From Roseovarius litorisediminis (GTDB taxonomy: Bacteria > Pseudomonadota > Alphaproteobacteria > Rhodobacterales > Rhodobacteraceae): 64,000 nt of DNA. The translations under genes and the position numbers were made by a program. Shown piece by piece: positions 49,050 through 60,364 of the stretch (position 1 is the stretch's first letter; every line of letters begins with the position of its first letter). The notes below the pieces were generated by a model. The model was not told where the DNA came from. It saw only the letters and a program-made list of their open reading frames with translations, and ran no database searches. The DNA lies in assembly GCF_900172295.1 (NCBI RefSeq), contig NZ_FWFL01000005.1, positions 248,001 to 312,000 of the forward strand, written 5' to 3'.

Positions 49050-49162
49050 CTCAGAGCACACCTGCCAACCCTGTGGTTTGGTCCAGGTCCGGAAGGTTGG
49101 TTTTTGGGGCCGGGTCAGGGTGATACAATATTTCAGGCGCCAAACAAGATGTCCCGGATATT

Positions 49163-50534
<1,372 letters not shown>

Positions 50535-50551
50535 AATTGAAAAGCCGCGAC

Positions 50552-53095
50552 TTACCCGCCTGTCAGCGCCGCCAGCAGATCTTTGGCAAGCGGTTTAGCC
50601 TTACCGGTGCTGGTCTGGCGCCAATGTTGGCTGCCCAGTTTTGCGCTTAGCCGGTTGTGCATGACGATTTCGCGCTCGGCTTTGCCCCCTTCCAGAATGC
50701 GGATCGCGTGAGTTCCGTTGTCCGCAACCCTCTGAGCCAGAATATGGGTGACCGACCGGCTGAGCAAACCGGGGCCCGTTTTCGACCATGTCGTTTCATT
50801 GGAACGCTGCAATAAAGCGCCCCGCGCCCGGCGCGCGGCCAAGATCAAGGCGGGGTGGCCTGGCTGAGATGCGATAAAGTTATTCCCTACCGCGTTGCCC
50901 AAGGCCTCGTGAAACAGGACCAGACCATTACCGGGGGCAAGCAACTGAGTCAGATCGCCAACCAGCCGGTCATCAGCATCCGCCCAGATGCCGCCGTAAC
51001 GGGTCAGCAGACACAACCGCAGCAGATCAGCCTCTTCTGCGGGATTGTTTGCCAGGTTAAAGGCCTGCACCCATTTTGGACCAAAACTTTTGCGCAACAG
51101 CGCCAGCGCGCCGGGGCGGTCATAAACCTGCCAGTCTATCCCCGGCAAGTCCTGCCAGCTTTGCATCAGGCGGTCCACCTCGCGGGGTCGGTCAGATCTG
51201 TCCCAGTATTGATAGATCTTCGCCGGGATGGGGCGGGCCTGATCAGGGTTCGGCTGCCGCCTCTCGTCCTGCATCCATTCGGCCAGAAAACGCAGCGCCG
51301 CGATATTGGATCGGGGGCGCTTCAGCACCTCCTCGGCCAGACGGTCCACTCCCATGGGTTCCGATGCAAAATTCAATCCATTGCGATGTTCGATTTCCAG
51401 CTCGCCGTAAAGCTGGCCATTTAACGATATCGACCAATGGGGATGTCTGTCCGTAGACAGGTTGTCATTGTAAGTGCGCTCGAATCTGGCCTTTTCATAC
51501 AGGCCCAGAGAAATGTACTGGCGCAGTAAATCCGCAGCATGATAGCGGCTTTCGGGGTCCAGTTTTCTGGCTTCGTTTACGGCGGCCTCGGCCCGGGGCA
51601 GATCAGCCTTGTGAACATATAAACTGGCTGTCATCTGCCATTGCCGCATCCGGGCAGATTTGGCTGGATGGGGTTGATCCTTGATCAGCTTCAGGGCGTC
51701 ATCAAATCGGCCGCTTTTTATCAGTGCCTGAACCAGAAGGCCCTGTAATTCCATCGCCAGAGGCCAACGTCGCAGGGCAAAGCGCAAATAGCGGATTGCC
51801 AATCCCAACTCGGCCAGACCGACCAACGCCCGGGCAATGAACGCACTGCGCTGCACGGTTGCGGTGCGATTGGTGGGCGTGCGCAGATGTGCCAGCATTG
51901 CATTGTAATCCCCAACTGCATGCAGGCTGCTGGCAATGGCATTGACCGCCCGTGGCTTTGGCGTGTGCCCCAAAAGCTTATTCAGCATTTCGGGCTCTGG
52001 TGGCAGGTCGCCTTGTTCCAGGGCAAAAAGCAGCATCTGCCTATTTCCCGGGAATTGCGCAAGACACCGCCGGATCACGTCCTCGCGTTCTTCATGGCGT
52101 TTCAACAAGGTCAACTGCCGGGCCAGTTCGACATGCATTGCAGCCGAAGCACCGCCTTCATCCAAGAGGTGTTGAAGTTGCATTACCATGTTTTCCGAAT
52201 GGCCCAGTACTGTCATCAATTGACCATATTCAGCAACAAGGCCCGGGGCCTTTCCCAGGTCAAAATCGCGCATCACGGCTTCGGCCAGTTTCAGCTCGCG
52301 TTGCTGGGTCAGCAAACTGGCCAATTTCAGCCTGGACCTGTTATGCTGGGGGTGGTCACTTAACCAGTCCGTCAGCGCTTTGATTGCTTCAATAAAACGG
52401 GCCCCGGCCGTCAGCGTGTCTATCTGCACCATGAGATATTCAAAGTTGCCCGGAGCCTTCTGGCGAACCTTGGTGATCAGCGTCTGTGCCTGCACCAAGT
52501 CACCATTTTGCAACGCCAAACGGGCCAATACGGCGCTGCAGGCAGGGTTGTCGGGCTGCTTCTTGAGCAGGGAACGGGCCACGGTCCCGGCTTCGTCAAA
52601 TGCCAGATCCTGGAGCAGCGCTTGTGCTAGGCGCGCCTGATATTCTGCGTTGTCCGTCATTTTGGCAGCGGCCCGCCTGAAATGTTTCACCGCTTGTGAA
52701 TTTTGCCCCGCCGCCTGCAGGGCTTTGCCCCGGATAAAAAGATATCTCGCGGTTTGTGCATCGGTTGCTGCAGTGATTTCATCGGGCAGTTGGGCCAGGT
52801 CCACCGGCCGTCCCTGTTTCAGATCAAGGTCGGCAATCTCGCTCAGCAGGATCGGGTTTTGGGGCTCAATTTCCAATGCCCGTTTTGCGCAACGTCGGGC
52901 TAGTTCTGGCATGGCTGCGCGCCCTGCTAACCTTGTGGCGCGCAAGAGTGGCTGAACCTGCTTTATCACCTGCAGCGTGTCACTGGTGATTTCCTTCAAT
53001 ACTGTCTGCGCTTTTTTCTGACTGCCCGAATCCAGCTGGGCCAGCGCCCGGTTCAGCAAATTGGGCAGGGGGGGCGGGGTGGGTTTTTTGGTCAT
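50552..53095 (-). CDS. TPR-repeat protein with C-terminal sugar-binding-region glycosyltransferase
   Basis: 847 aa. Residues about 1-590 are TPR-like helical repeats (NPILLSEIADLDLKQGRPVDLAQL, YQARLAQALLQDLAFDEAGTVARSLLKKQPDNPACSAVLARL). Residues about 620-840 are a GT-A transferase of the DXD sugar-binding region/GT32 type: IPAKIYQYWDRSDRPREV, then DLLRLCLLTRYGGIWADADDRLVGD with the D-A-D metal motif near 700. TPR-fused transferases of this kind glycosylate polysaccharide or protein. It is transcribed opposite to glf, with a 17-base gap at the convergent ends. No signal peptide, so cytosolic. Confidence 0.8.
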   Translation of the reverse strand: MTKKPTPPPLPNLLNRALAQLDSGSQKKAQTVLKEITSDTLQVIKQVQPLLRATRLAGRAAMPELARRCAKRALEIEPQNPILLSEIADLDLKQGRPVDLAQLPDEITAATDAQTARYLFIRGKALQAAGQNSQAVKHFRRAAAKMTDNAEYQARLAQALLQDLAFDEAGTVARSLLKKQPDNPACSAVLARLALQNGDLVQAQTLITKVRQKAPGNFEYLMVQIDTLTAGARFIEAIKALTDWLSDHPQHNRSRLKLASLLTQQRELKLAEAVMRDFDLGKAPGLVAEYGQLMTVLGHSENMVMQLQHLLDEGGASAAMHVELARQLTLLKRHEEREDVIRRCLAQFPGNRQMLLFALEQGDLPPEPEMLNKLLGHTPKPRAVNAIASSLHAVGDYNAMLAHLRTPTNRTATVQRSAFIARALVGLAELGLAIRYLRFALRRWPLAMELQGLLVQALIKSGRFDDALKLIKDQPHPAKSARMRQWQMTASLYVHKADLPRAEAAVNEARKLDPESRYHAADLLRQYISLGLYEKARFERTYNDNLSTDRHPHWSISLNGQLYGELEIEHRNGLNFASEPMGVDRLAEEVLKRPRSNIAALRFLAEWMQDERRQPNPDQARPIPAKIYQYWDRSDRPREVDRLMQSWQDLPGIDWQVYDRPGALALLRKSFGPKWVQAFNLANNPAEEADLLRLCLLTRYGGIWADADDRLVGDLTQLLAPGNGLVLFHEALGNAVGNNFIASQPGHPALILAARRARGALLQRSNETTWSKTGPGLLSRSVTHILAQRVADNGTHAIRILEGGKAEREIVMHNRLSAKLGSQHWRQTSTGKAKPLAKDLLAALTGG

Positions 53096-53188
53096 CTGGC
53101 CGTTTGTCCATTTTTCATGTTAACCGGGCGCCGCAGCTGGGATGACCCGACAAAAGCGTCATTTCAATTTCTTATACAGAGCCAAAGA

Positions 53189-54529
53189 TCAGCTTTCTTG
53201 CCTTACCGCTTCCACAATCCTGTTTACAACCTTGTCCAACAGCGCCGGATCTACCGCCTCGCCCATGACGCGGATCAACGGCTCGGTTCCCGACTTGCGG
53301 ATCAATAGGCGCCCCTCGCTGCTTAATTCGGATTCACCTTTGGCAATAGCTTCTTGTACTAAAGCCGATTCAAGCGGAGCTTTCCCGGCATCATAGCGCA
53401 CGTTAATCAGCTTTTGGGGCACCGGGTCGAACACACGTGCCAGTTTGCTGGCCTTCTGGCCCGTTTCAACCATGCAGGCCAGAAACTGCAGCGCCCCGAT
53501 CAGCCCATCCCCGGTGGTGGCGTAGTCTGTCATCACGATATGACCAGACTGCTCACCCCCCAGTGTGTGTCCGTTGGCGCGCATTTCCTCGACGACATAG
53601 CGGTCACCCACGGACGTGCGTTTCAGCGCGATTCCCTGATCGTTCAGATAGCGCTCAAGCCCGAGGTTTGACATCACCGTCGCCACCAGGGTGTTGCCGG
53701 CCAGCCGGCCCTCCTGGGCCCAGCGGCTGGCGATCAGGCCCATGATCTGGTCGCCATCTGCCACATGGCCGGTTTCGTCGATCAAAACCACGCGGTCGGC
53801 GTCGCCATCCAGGCAAATGCCGATATCTGCACGCGTCTCGACAACCTTTTTGGCGGCCGCCTCGGGGTGGGTCGATCCGCATTCAAGGTTGATATTGGTC
53901 CCGTTGGGTTCGATCCCCATGGCGATCACCTCGGCGCCCAATTCCCACAGCACTTCGGGCGCTGTGCGATAAGCGGCTCCGTTGGCGCAATCCACCACGA
54001 TCCGCAGCCCATCCAGCCGCTTGCCGCGTGGGAAGGTGGTTTTGGCATATTCAACATAGCGCCCGCGCGCATCATCGAACCGTCTGGCACGACCGATGTT
54101 TTCCGGCGCTGCCGGGGTCACGCCCTTGGCCAAAATGGATTCGATCCCCGCTTCAGCCTCATCGCTCAGTTTGAAACCATCCGGGCCGAACAGTTTGATG
54201 CCATTGTCGCTGGCGGGGTTGTGACTGGCCGAAATCATCACGCCCACATCGGCGCGCAGGCTGTTGGTCAGATAGCCCACCGCAGGCGTCGGCACCGGCC
54301 CCAGCAAAAATACATTCATGCCGGTCGAGGTAAATCCGGCCGTCAGGGCATATTCGATCATGTAACCTGACAGGCGCGTATCCTTGCCGATCACCACGCG
54401 GTGTTCCTGCTGGTCACGTCGGAAATACCGACCGGCGGCAGCGCCCAGACGCAAAGCCATATCCGCTGTCATCGGCCAGCTGTTGGCACGCCCGCGAACG
54501 CCATCCGTGCCAAAGAGTTTCTGTGACAT
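53189..54529 (-). CDS. glmM: Phosphoglucosamine mutase
   Basis: 446 aa. Converts glucosamine-6-phosphate to glucosamine-1-phosphate, toward UDP-GlcNAc for wall and surface polysaccharide. [16 protein letters not shown] is the family start, [15 protein letters not shown] carries the phosphoserine loop, DGDADRV binds metal and GEQSGHI and [12 protein letters not shown] are the sugar and phosphate loops. ATG 54529 has AGGAG upstream; the frame extends 50 codons further, which is unlike the family. Divergent from ugd. Confidence 0.95.
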   Translation of the reverse strand: MSQKLFGTDGVRGRANSWPMTADMALRLGAAAGRYFRRDQQEHRVVIGKDTRLSGYMIEYALTAGFTSTGMNVFLLGPVPTPAVGYLTNSLRADVGVMISASHNPASDNGIKLFGPDGFKLSDEAEAGIESILAKGVTPAAPENIGRARRFDDARGRYVEYAKTTFPRGKRLDGLRIVVDCANGAAYRTAPEVLWELGAEVIAMGIEPNGTNINLECGSTHPEAAAKKVVETRADIGICLDGDADRVVLIDETGHVADGDQIMGLIASRWAQEGRLAGNTLVATVMSNLGLERYLNDQGIALKRTSVGDRYVVEEMRANGHTLGGEQSGHIVMTDYATTGDGLIGALQFLACMVETGQKASKLARVFDPVPQKLINVRYDAGKAPLESALVQEAIAKGESELSSEGRLLIRKSGTEPLIRVMGEAVDPALLDKVVNRIVEAVRQES

Positions 54530-54719
54530 CGGGTTACTCCTACTCGTGTCCTGCCCGGGCCCGACCGGGACCTTGTTGACTCCGACTCTTAACCGCCACG
54601 ATCGTGCCTGTCCAATACCTGCAACACCGATGCTTTCCCGGAGGTCCGGTATGTTGACTAATGTGCGGGGTGACCGCATTAAAGGCCAAGGCTAGGTTGG
54701 AATTCAAAAGGCGGATTTT

Positions 54720-56060
54720 ATGAAAATTGCAGTGATCGGAACGGGCTATGTCGGGCTTGTTTCTGGTGTTTGCTTTTCCGACTTCGGTCACGACGTGGTA
54801 TGTGTTGACAAAAATCCCGACAAGATCGCGATGCTTGAACGCGGAGAAGTTCCGATTTTCGAACCCGGCCTTGATCAGCTGATGGCCAGGAATGTCGAGG
54901 CTGGTCGTTTGTCGTTTACCACCGATCTGGCTGCGGCGATCAAGGGGTCCGAAGCCATTTTTATCGCGGTCGGGACACCTACGCGGCGGGGTGACGGACA
55001 TGCTGACCTGACCTATGTGATGGCCGCCGCTGAAGAGATTGCTCAGATTGCCAGCGACTATGTCGTCATCGTTACCAAATCCACCGTGCCTGTGGGCACC
55101 AATCGTCAGGTCAAGCAGGTGGTCAAAAAGGCCAACCCTGATCTGGATTTCGACGTCGCCTCAAACCCCGAATTCCTGCGCGAAGGGGCAGCCATTGACG
55201 ATTTCATGAAGCCCGACCGCGTCGTTGTTGGCGTCCAGTCCGAGCGCGCCGCCGAAATCATGAACGAGGTTTACCGCCCTCTCTATCTGCGCGACTTTCC
55301 GATTCTGACCACCGATCTGGAAAGCGCCGAGATGATCAAATATGCCGCCAATGCCTTTCTGGCGGCCAAGATTACCTTCATCAATGAAATCGCTGCGCTC
55401 TGTGAGCGAACTGGTGCAGACGTAAAGCAGGTCAGCCATGGCATTGGCCTTGATGGCCGTATCGGTAACAAGTTCCTGCATGCCGGGCCAGGGTATGGCG
55501 GCAGTTGTTTTCCCAAGGACACCAAGGCGCTGGCGCGGATTGGCCAAGAGCACGGATTGCCGATGCAGATCACCGAAACGGTGATCAAGATCAACGAAGA
55601 GGTCAAGCGCCGGATGATCGACAAGCTGCTGGATCTGTGCGGCGGCTCTTTCAACGGCAAAACCGTCGGCGTTCTGGGCGTGACGTTCAAGCCCAACACC
55701 GACGATATGCGTGACGCCCCGGCGTTAACCATCATCCCCGCACTGGTGGGCGGAGGTGCCAAGGTGCGGGTGACCGACCCCCAAGGCCGCCACGAGGGTG
55801 AGGCCCTTTTGCCCGGCGTCTCGTGGGTTGAGGATCCTTATAAATGCGCCAACAATGCCGATCTGCTGGTTATTTTGACCGAGTGGAACGAATTCCGCGC
55901 GCTTGATCTCAAACGCATCGCCAAAAAGATGGCCACCCGGCACCTTGCCGACCTGCGCAACATCTATTCGGTAAAAGACGCCAAACGCGCCGGGTTCGAC
56001 GCTTACGAAAGCGTCGGCCGCGCCGGGTTTGAGCGCGCATCCGAAAAGGGCAACGACTGA
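54720..56060 (+). CDS. ugd: UDP-glucose 6-dehydrogenase
   Basis: 446 aa. Makes UDP-glucuronate, a common acidic capsule sugar. MKIAVIGTGYVGLVSGVCFSDFGH is the NAD loop, ASNPEFLREGAAIDDF the domain link, and GPGYGGSCFPKDTKALA carries the catalytic Cys. The C-terminal GVTFKPNTDDMRDAPAL closes the second Rossmann half. Its nearness to the polysaccharide genes implies an acidic sugar in the product. Confidence 0.95.
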   Translation: MKIAVIGTGYVGLVSGVCFSDFGHDVVCVDKNPDKIAMLERGEVPIFEPGLDQLMARNVEAGRLSFTTDLAAAIKGSEAIFIAVGTPTRRGDGHADLTYVMAAAEEIAQIASDYVVIVTKSTVPVGTNRQVKQVVKKANPDLDFDVASNPEFLREGAAIDDFMKPDRVVVGVQSERAAEIMNEVYRPLYLRDFPILTTDLESAEMIKYAANAFLAAKITFINEIAALCERTGADVKQVSHGIGLDGRIGNKFLHAGPGYGGSCFPKDTKALARIGQEHGLPMQITETVIKINEEVKRRMIDKLLDLCGGSFNGKTVGVLGVTFKPNTDDMRDAPALTIIPALVGGGAKVRVTDPQGRHEGEALLPGVSWVEDPYKCANNADLLVILTEWNEFRALDLKRIAKKMATRHLADLRNIYSVKDAKRAGFDAYESVGRAGFERASEKGND

Positions 56061-56098
56061 ATTTTACCTGAAAGGGCAGGGTTGTTATGCGGACGAAG

Positions 56099-56120
56099 AG
56101 GAAGTTCCCGGCTTCCTTTT
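56099..56120 (+). terminator. Weak terminator after ugd
   Basis: AGGAAG (56099-56104) pairs with CTTCCT (56112-56117) across a 7-base loop and ends in TTTT. It lies 39 bases after the ugd stop. Confidence 0.55.
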
Positions 56121-56192
56121 GTTGACGTAAGTCAAAGCATTCATCGCCATCTCTGATACTTTGTCGAAAAGAGGCTGCGTCGCGAGGATTAT

Positions 56193-56480
56193 GTGTTTCG
56201 CTTCCGTTTTAGGAGTTATAATGGCGGGTCGCTGGTATTGCTTGGTTCAACTATGCTGGCAATTCCTGCTCTATTTGTTTTGGGCGGCTACTTTGAAGAT
56301 TACCTCCCTAATTTTGTTTTAGAATTTGGTCGCGGTATATTGATCCTCTACACTTATCAAGCTGCATTCGCGGCACACAGCTTTGGTGAGTGGGTCTTAA
56401 ATCTACCCTACATGATAGCTCTTGGCTCGCTAGCTGTAGGGATATTTCTCGAATTTTTGGCGCGTCGAAATTCCAATTAA
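56193..56480 (+). CDS. Small two- or three-helix membrane protein, unrecognised
   Basis: 95 aa. Hydrophobic segments lie at about residues 13-32 (LVLLGSTMLAIPALFVLGGY), 41-60 and 71-88 (MIALGSLAVGIFLEFL). The start is GTG 56193 with GAGGA close upstream; an ATG two bases earlier is in another frame. The stretch is AT-richer than the flanks. No family recognised. The 132-base gap before it contains the ugd terminator. Confidence 0.45.
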   Translation: MFRFRFRSYNGGSLVLLGSTMLAIPALFVLGGYFEDYLPNFVLEFGRGILILYTYQAAFAAHSFGEWVLNLPYMIALGSLAVGIFLEFLARRNSN

Positions 56481-56575
56481 ATCAATTGCCAACCTCGCGC
56501 GGTGAGGAAAAGCAATTTGGACCGCATTGGGCTCACAGCGGTCATTGGCGCTTTTGGTCACATAAAAATCGTATC

Positions 56576-57721
56576 TCAAAGAATGATATCTTCAATCGTT
56601 TTCGGATGCTGTGTGATCTGCTCATAGCCGTCTTCGGTGATGATAAAACTATCCCCTACCTGCGCGCGGAATGTCTGAACCGAAACCGATCCATCCACCG
56701 CCAGCACCATACCCGGCTGCAGAATGGTTTTATCCCCGGTTACCAGCTGGGGTTTTTCAAGAAAACTATACCCCGTCGCCCGCCCGCATCGAAACGGGTA
56801 ATCATACCCCGCACCCTGAATAACCTCGGCATAGGCCGTGTGCACGCTTTCCGCCGTCACACCGGGGCGCAACGCCTTCAATGCCGCCTGCTGGCTGGCC
56901 AAAGCCACCTCATAGACCGCAGCCTGTGATTTATCCGCAATCTCACCAATCCAGAAGGTCCGGTCAAACCCCAGCTTGAAGCGGTGAAAATTGGTCATAC
57001 CGCAAAAGCACAGGAAAACCGGTTCGCCGTGTCGCATAACCCGCGTGGTGGCGCGGTGATGGGTTTTGGTGATCGTATCCCCCGACGCCATGATCTGCAG
57101 GAAATGGGTATTGGGTGACATGTCGGCGTCAACGTAATGCGCCGCCAGCAGTTCGGCCGCTTTGCGCGTGCCCGCCTGAGAGGTCGCGATTGCCACCTCG
57201 TATTCCGGTACGCCATCGCCAATGGCCGCGCGGCCTGCGGCCATCATTGCCGTGGCCACCTCACCGGCGTGACGCGCCTGTTGCAGCTCGGGCCCGGTTT
57301 TGATCATCCGCATATCGGCCAGAATGGGCGTCACATTGCCCAGCTTTGCTGCGTCAACCAGCGTGTCCACATAGCCGCGCACCAATGGTGGCATATGATC
57401 CGGTTCAATCGCGACACGCGCAGTGCCAGACAGGGCGGCAGGCAGCTCTTCGCGCCATTCATTCCCCGCACCATCATTCCACGGCGCGACGCGATCCACC
57501 TGTGCAGCGGCTTCGGCCATCACAAGGTCGATTGTTGGGGTGATCAGCAGCGTATCGCCATCGCGCGACACCATAAGGATTGTCGGGCGGCCAAATTCCA
57601 TATGCAGGTAATCGTAGTAGCCGGTCAGGTAATAAACGTTGTCGTCATCAGTGATCAAAGCAACATCAATACCCGCCTCGGCCATCCGGCGCCGCAATGC
57701 TGCCATGCGTGTTTCATACAT
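56576..57721 (-). CDS. Creatinase/aminopeptidase-fold (M24 family) hydrolase lacking usual metal ligands
   Basis: 381 aa. The N-terminal domain (MYETRMAALRRRMAEAGIDV, NVYYLTGYYDYLHMEFG) and the C-terminal pita-bread domain (about 150-380, ILQPGMVLAVDGSVSVQTFRAQVGDSFIITEDGYEQIT) are M24-type. At the places where aminopeptidases have Asp, Asp, His, Glu and Glu, it reads GFDRTFW, RCGRATGYS, AVDG and AQVGDS, so the metal site seems lost, as in true creatinase. Activity is unknown. Start ATG 57721 is used; the ORF extends 40 codons upstream over the next gene. It overlaps the stop of the upstream M20 gene by 8 bases, so the two are cotranscribed. Confidence 0.78.
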   Translation of the reverse strand: MYETRMAALRRRMAEAGIDVALITDDDNVYYLTGYYDYLHMEFGRPTILMVSRDGDTLLITPTIDLVMAEAAAQVDRVAPWNDGAGNEWREELPAALSGTARVAIEPDHMPPLVRGYVDTLVDAAKLGNVTPILADMRMIKTGPELQQARHAGEVATAMMAAGRAAIGDGVPEYEVAIATSQAGTRKAAELLAAHYVDADMSPNTHFLQIMASGDTITKTHHRATTRVMRHGEPVFLCFCGMTNFHRFKLGFDRTFWIGEIADKSQAAVYEVALASQQAALKALRPGVTAESVHTAYAEVIQGAGYDYPFRCGRATGYSFLEKPQLVTGDKTILQPGMVLAVDGSVSVQTFRAQVGDSFIITEDGYEQITQHPKTIEDIIL

Positions 57722-58880
57722 CGGGATCGCCCTGTAATTGCTGCTCGACCAGTGAAACCCAATAGGATGACCCCGGGACAAGGGCGGCGTCGTTGAAATC
57801 ATAATCAGCCGAATGCAGCGGTCGGGCAAAGCTGCCTTCAACCCCGTTGCCCATCAGCACAAAAGCCCCCGGCACCGCATTGGCCATATGCGCAAAATCT
57901 TCCGAGAACAGTTTGGGAGGGCAATCGCCATCCACCCTGTCGGCCACTCCGTGAGCCGCCTCAACAGCAGCCCGGGCCGCGCCGGACGCGTTGATTGTCG
58001 GTGGAAAGATCGTGTTATAGCTGACCGTGCCGCTTACCCCGTGGGCGGCACATATCCCATCGACGATCATACGCATCGACGCCTCGATCCCCGTATTCGT
58101 TTCAGGTGTCAGCGCCCTTGCATCGCCGCTTAAGGTGGCGCTTCCGGGCAGGACATTTCGTTTGCCGTCGGTGATAAATTCAGTAACAGACACGACGCCA
58201 TTTTGCGCCGGGTCCAGCTTGCGGGCGACAATGGTTTGCAAGGCGCCCACCACCTCGGCCCCAACGGTAATCGCGTCGACACCCATATGGGGCAGGGCGG
58301 CATGCCCCCCTCGCGCGGTGATCTTTATCTCGAACAGCGCCTCGCTTGCGGTGATCGGCCCGGCGCGGGTGGCAAAATGGCCCACCGGCATGCCGGGAAT
58401 ATTATGCATGCCAAATACCTCATCCACCGGGAATTGCGTGAACAGGCCATCGGAAATCATCGCGGCGGCGCCTTCGCCAAATTCCTCGTTGGGCTGGAAA
58501 ATGAACACGGCCCGCCCATTGAATTCGCCGTGGTTCGCCAGATATTTTGCAGCCCCCAGTGCCATGGCCATATGCCCGTCATGGCCACAGGCGTGCATCT
58601 GCCCGTCGGTTTGTGATCGGTATTTAAATGCGTTAGCCTCGTGAATGGGTAGGGCATCCATGTCGGCGCGGATGCCGATGCTGCGCGTGCCGTTGCCCTT
58701 CTGCAAAATGCCGACAACCCCGGTCTGGCCCAGCCCGCGATGAACCTCCAGCCCGAAGCTGGCCAGCAGATCCACCACTAGGTCCGAGGTGCTGTTCAGG
58801 TCAAACTGCAATTCAGGCCGGCGGTGAAAATCATGCCGCCAGGCGGTCATTTCATCTTGTAGCTGCGTCGTCTTGAGCAT
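57714..58880 (-). CDS. M20-family amidohydrolase/aminoacylase
   Basis: 388 aa, related to hippurate/IAA-amino-acid hydrolases. Metal-site motifs are present: HACGHDGHMAMAL near 95-107, FQPNEEFGEGAAAM with the catalytic Glu pair near 130, FGMHNIPGMPVG, and a terminal HSADYDFND. The dimerisation lid (about 175-290) includes RGGHAALPHMGVDAI. It removes an acyl or amide group from an unknown N-acyl compound. ATG 58880 has GGGAG upstream. It precedes and overlaps the M24-fold gene, so both probably act on one substrate. Confidence 0.87.
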   Translation of the reverse strand: MLKTTQLQDEMTAWRHDFHRRPELQFDLNSTSDLVVDLLASFGLEVHRGLGQTGVVGILQKGNGTRSIGIRADMDALPIHEANAFKYRSQTDGQMHACGHDGHMAMALGAAKYLANHGEFNGRAVFIFQPNEEFGEGAAAMISDGLFTQFPVDEVFGMHNIPGMPVGHFATRAGPITASEALFEIKITARGGHAALPHMGVDAITVGAEVVGALQTIVARKLDPAQNGVVSVTEFITDGKRNVLPGSATLSGDARALTPETNTGIEASMRMIVDGICAAHGVSGTVSYNTIFPPTINASGAARAAVEAAHGVADRVDGDCPPKLFSEDFAHMANAVPGAFVLMGNGVEGSFARPLHSADYDFNDAALVPGSSYWVSLVEQQLQGDPDV

Positions 58881-59000
58881 CGCGGTCTCTCCCTTCGTGG
58901 CGCCACCCTGTCGGAATTCCTTTTTGCGCTCAAGCGTTATGGTCATCCTCGTCCGTTCCAGCGTAAACTTTGGCCCAATAGGTGTGAATGAGGAAAACCA

Positions 59001-59744
59001 ATGAAAACTGCCGTTGTCACCGGCGCCGCCCGCGGGATTGGGCTGGCCACTACCAAACAGTTCCTGGATCAGGGGTGGCGTGTTGTCATGATTGATCGCG
59101 ATGCGCCTGAACTGGAAAAGGCAGCCACGCCGCTGAAGGATGTCGATTCGGTCATCTGCGACGTGTCACAACCCGGGCAGGTCGATCAGATGGCGGCCTA
59201 TCTGGCGGAAAGCTGCGCGAGCATTGATGCGCTGGTGAATAATGCAGGCGTGGCTGATTTCGGCCCCCTTGCCGAAACGGATTTCTCCCGCTGGCGCACC
59301 GTGATGGAAACCAATCTGGATGGTGTTTTTCTGATGTCGCAGGCGCTGCGGGACAAGCTGTGCACTGCCAAGGGGGCGATCGTTAACATCGCATCAATCT
59401 CGGGTCTGCGCGCGTCAACCCTGCGGGTGGCCTATGGCACATCGAAGGCGGCAGTCAAACACCTGACCCAGCAGCAGGCGGTGGAACTGGGCGAATATGG
59501 CGTGCGCGCCAATTGCGTCTGCCCCGGCCCGGTGGCGACCAAACTGGCGATGGCGGTGCATTCGCCCCAGATCATTGCCGCCTATCACGACGCAATTCCG
59601 CTTAACCGCTATGGCACCGAGGATGAGATTGCGGCGGTCATCACCTTCCTGTGCTCGGACAAGGCCAGCTATGTCACCGGTCAGATCATCGCGGCAGATG
59701 GTGGGTTCGAGGCCACAGGCATCGGCCTGCCGGCACTGCGCTAG
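59001..59744 (+). CDS. Short-chain dehydrogenase/reductase
   Basis: 247 aa. TGAARGIGLATTKQFLDQG is the NAD(P) loop, NNAGVADFGPL the adenine-region motif, SISGLRA the catalytic Ser, YGTSKAAVKHLTQQQ the Tyr-x3-Lys, and ASYVTGQIIAADGGFEATG the C-terminal signature. The cofactor loop and length are standard; the substrate is unknown. Divergent from the M20 gene by 120 bases, so possibly part of the same pathway. Confidence 0.9.
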   Translation: MKTAVVTGAARGIGLATTKQFLDQGWRVVMIDRDAPELEKAATPLKDVDSVICDVSQPGQVDQMAAYLAESCASIDALVNNAGVADFGPLAETDFSRWRTVMETNLDGVFLMSQALRDKLCTAKGAIVNIASISGLRASTLRVAYGTSKAAVKHLTQQQAVELGEYGVRANCVCPGPVATKLAMAVHSPQIIAAYHDAIPLNRYGTEDEIAAVITFLCSDKASYVTGQIIAADGGFEATGIGLPALR

Positions 59745-59869
59745 GTCTTTGGGAATTGTGCGGCGGGTTCCCATTCGCAAAGACATGTGTGACCTTTAGT
59801 GGGTCATTGTTACCCACCGTTTAAAACGCCTCAGAGTCCACTGCGAAAACCTGAACGGAGAGTTACATC

Positions 59870-60289
59870 TTGGGAAATGTCCTGGTGCCTGAACTGGCCG
59901 TATCTGACTGGCGTGTTTCAAGGCGGTTCTATTGCGACATCCTTGGCTTTGAATGCCTGTATCAACGCGAGGAAGATGGATTTTGTTATTTGAACCTGGG
60001 TGGAGCGGAACTGATGATTGATCAGATCGGCCTTGGACGGGATTTCGACGATGGCCATTTGCCGAAACGATACCCTTTTGGAAAAGGTCTCAACCTTCAA
60101 ATCAAAGTTCCGCAAATTCAGCCTATGATAGATGCCCTGTCGGCCGCCAAATGGCCGATTTTTCTGGGCCCGGAAGATAAATGGTACCGCAAGGATCGTG
60201 GTGAAGTGGGGAACCGGCAGTTTATCGTTGCGGATCCTGATGGCTACCTGCTTCGTTTCTTCGAAGATCTTGGCTGGCGCAGAATCTAG
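59870..60289 (+). CDS. VOC-family (glyoxalase-fold) protein
   Basis: 139 aa. VPELAVSDWRVSRRFYCDILGFECLYQREEDGFCYLNLGGAELMIDQ is the first half-module and NRQFIVADPDGYLLRFFEDLGW the second, with the Glu/Asp ligand region in LLRFFED. The VPEL...F.C.VLGF layout recalls bleomycin-resistance proteins, but a catalytic role is equally possible. The only plausible start is TTG 59870, with GGAG eight bases upstream. Confidence 0.82.
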   Translation: MGNVLVPELAVSDWRVSRRFYCDILGFECLYQREEDGFCYLNLGGAELMIDQIGLGRDFDDGHLPKRYPFGKGLNLQIKVPQIQPMIDALSAAKWPIFLGPEDKWYRKDRGEVGNRQFIVADPDGYLLRFFEDLGWRRI

Positions 60290-60364
60290 CCCCTGATCTA
60301 TCGTGAAAAGCGTGCAATTCAAATTTCAGGTTGGCTGGTGTGGGTCCTGAATGCCCGGCATCTG

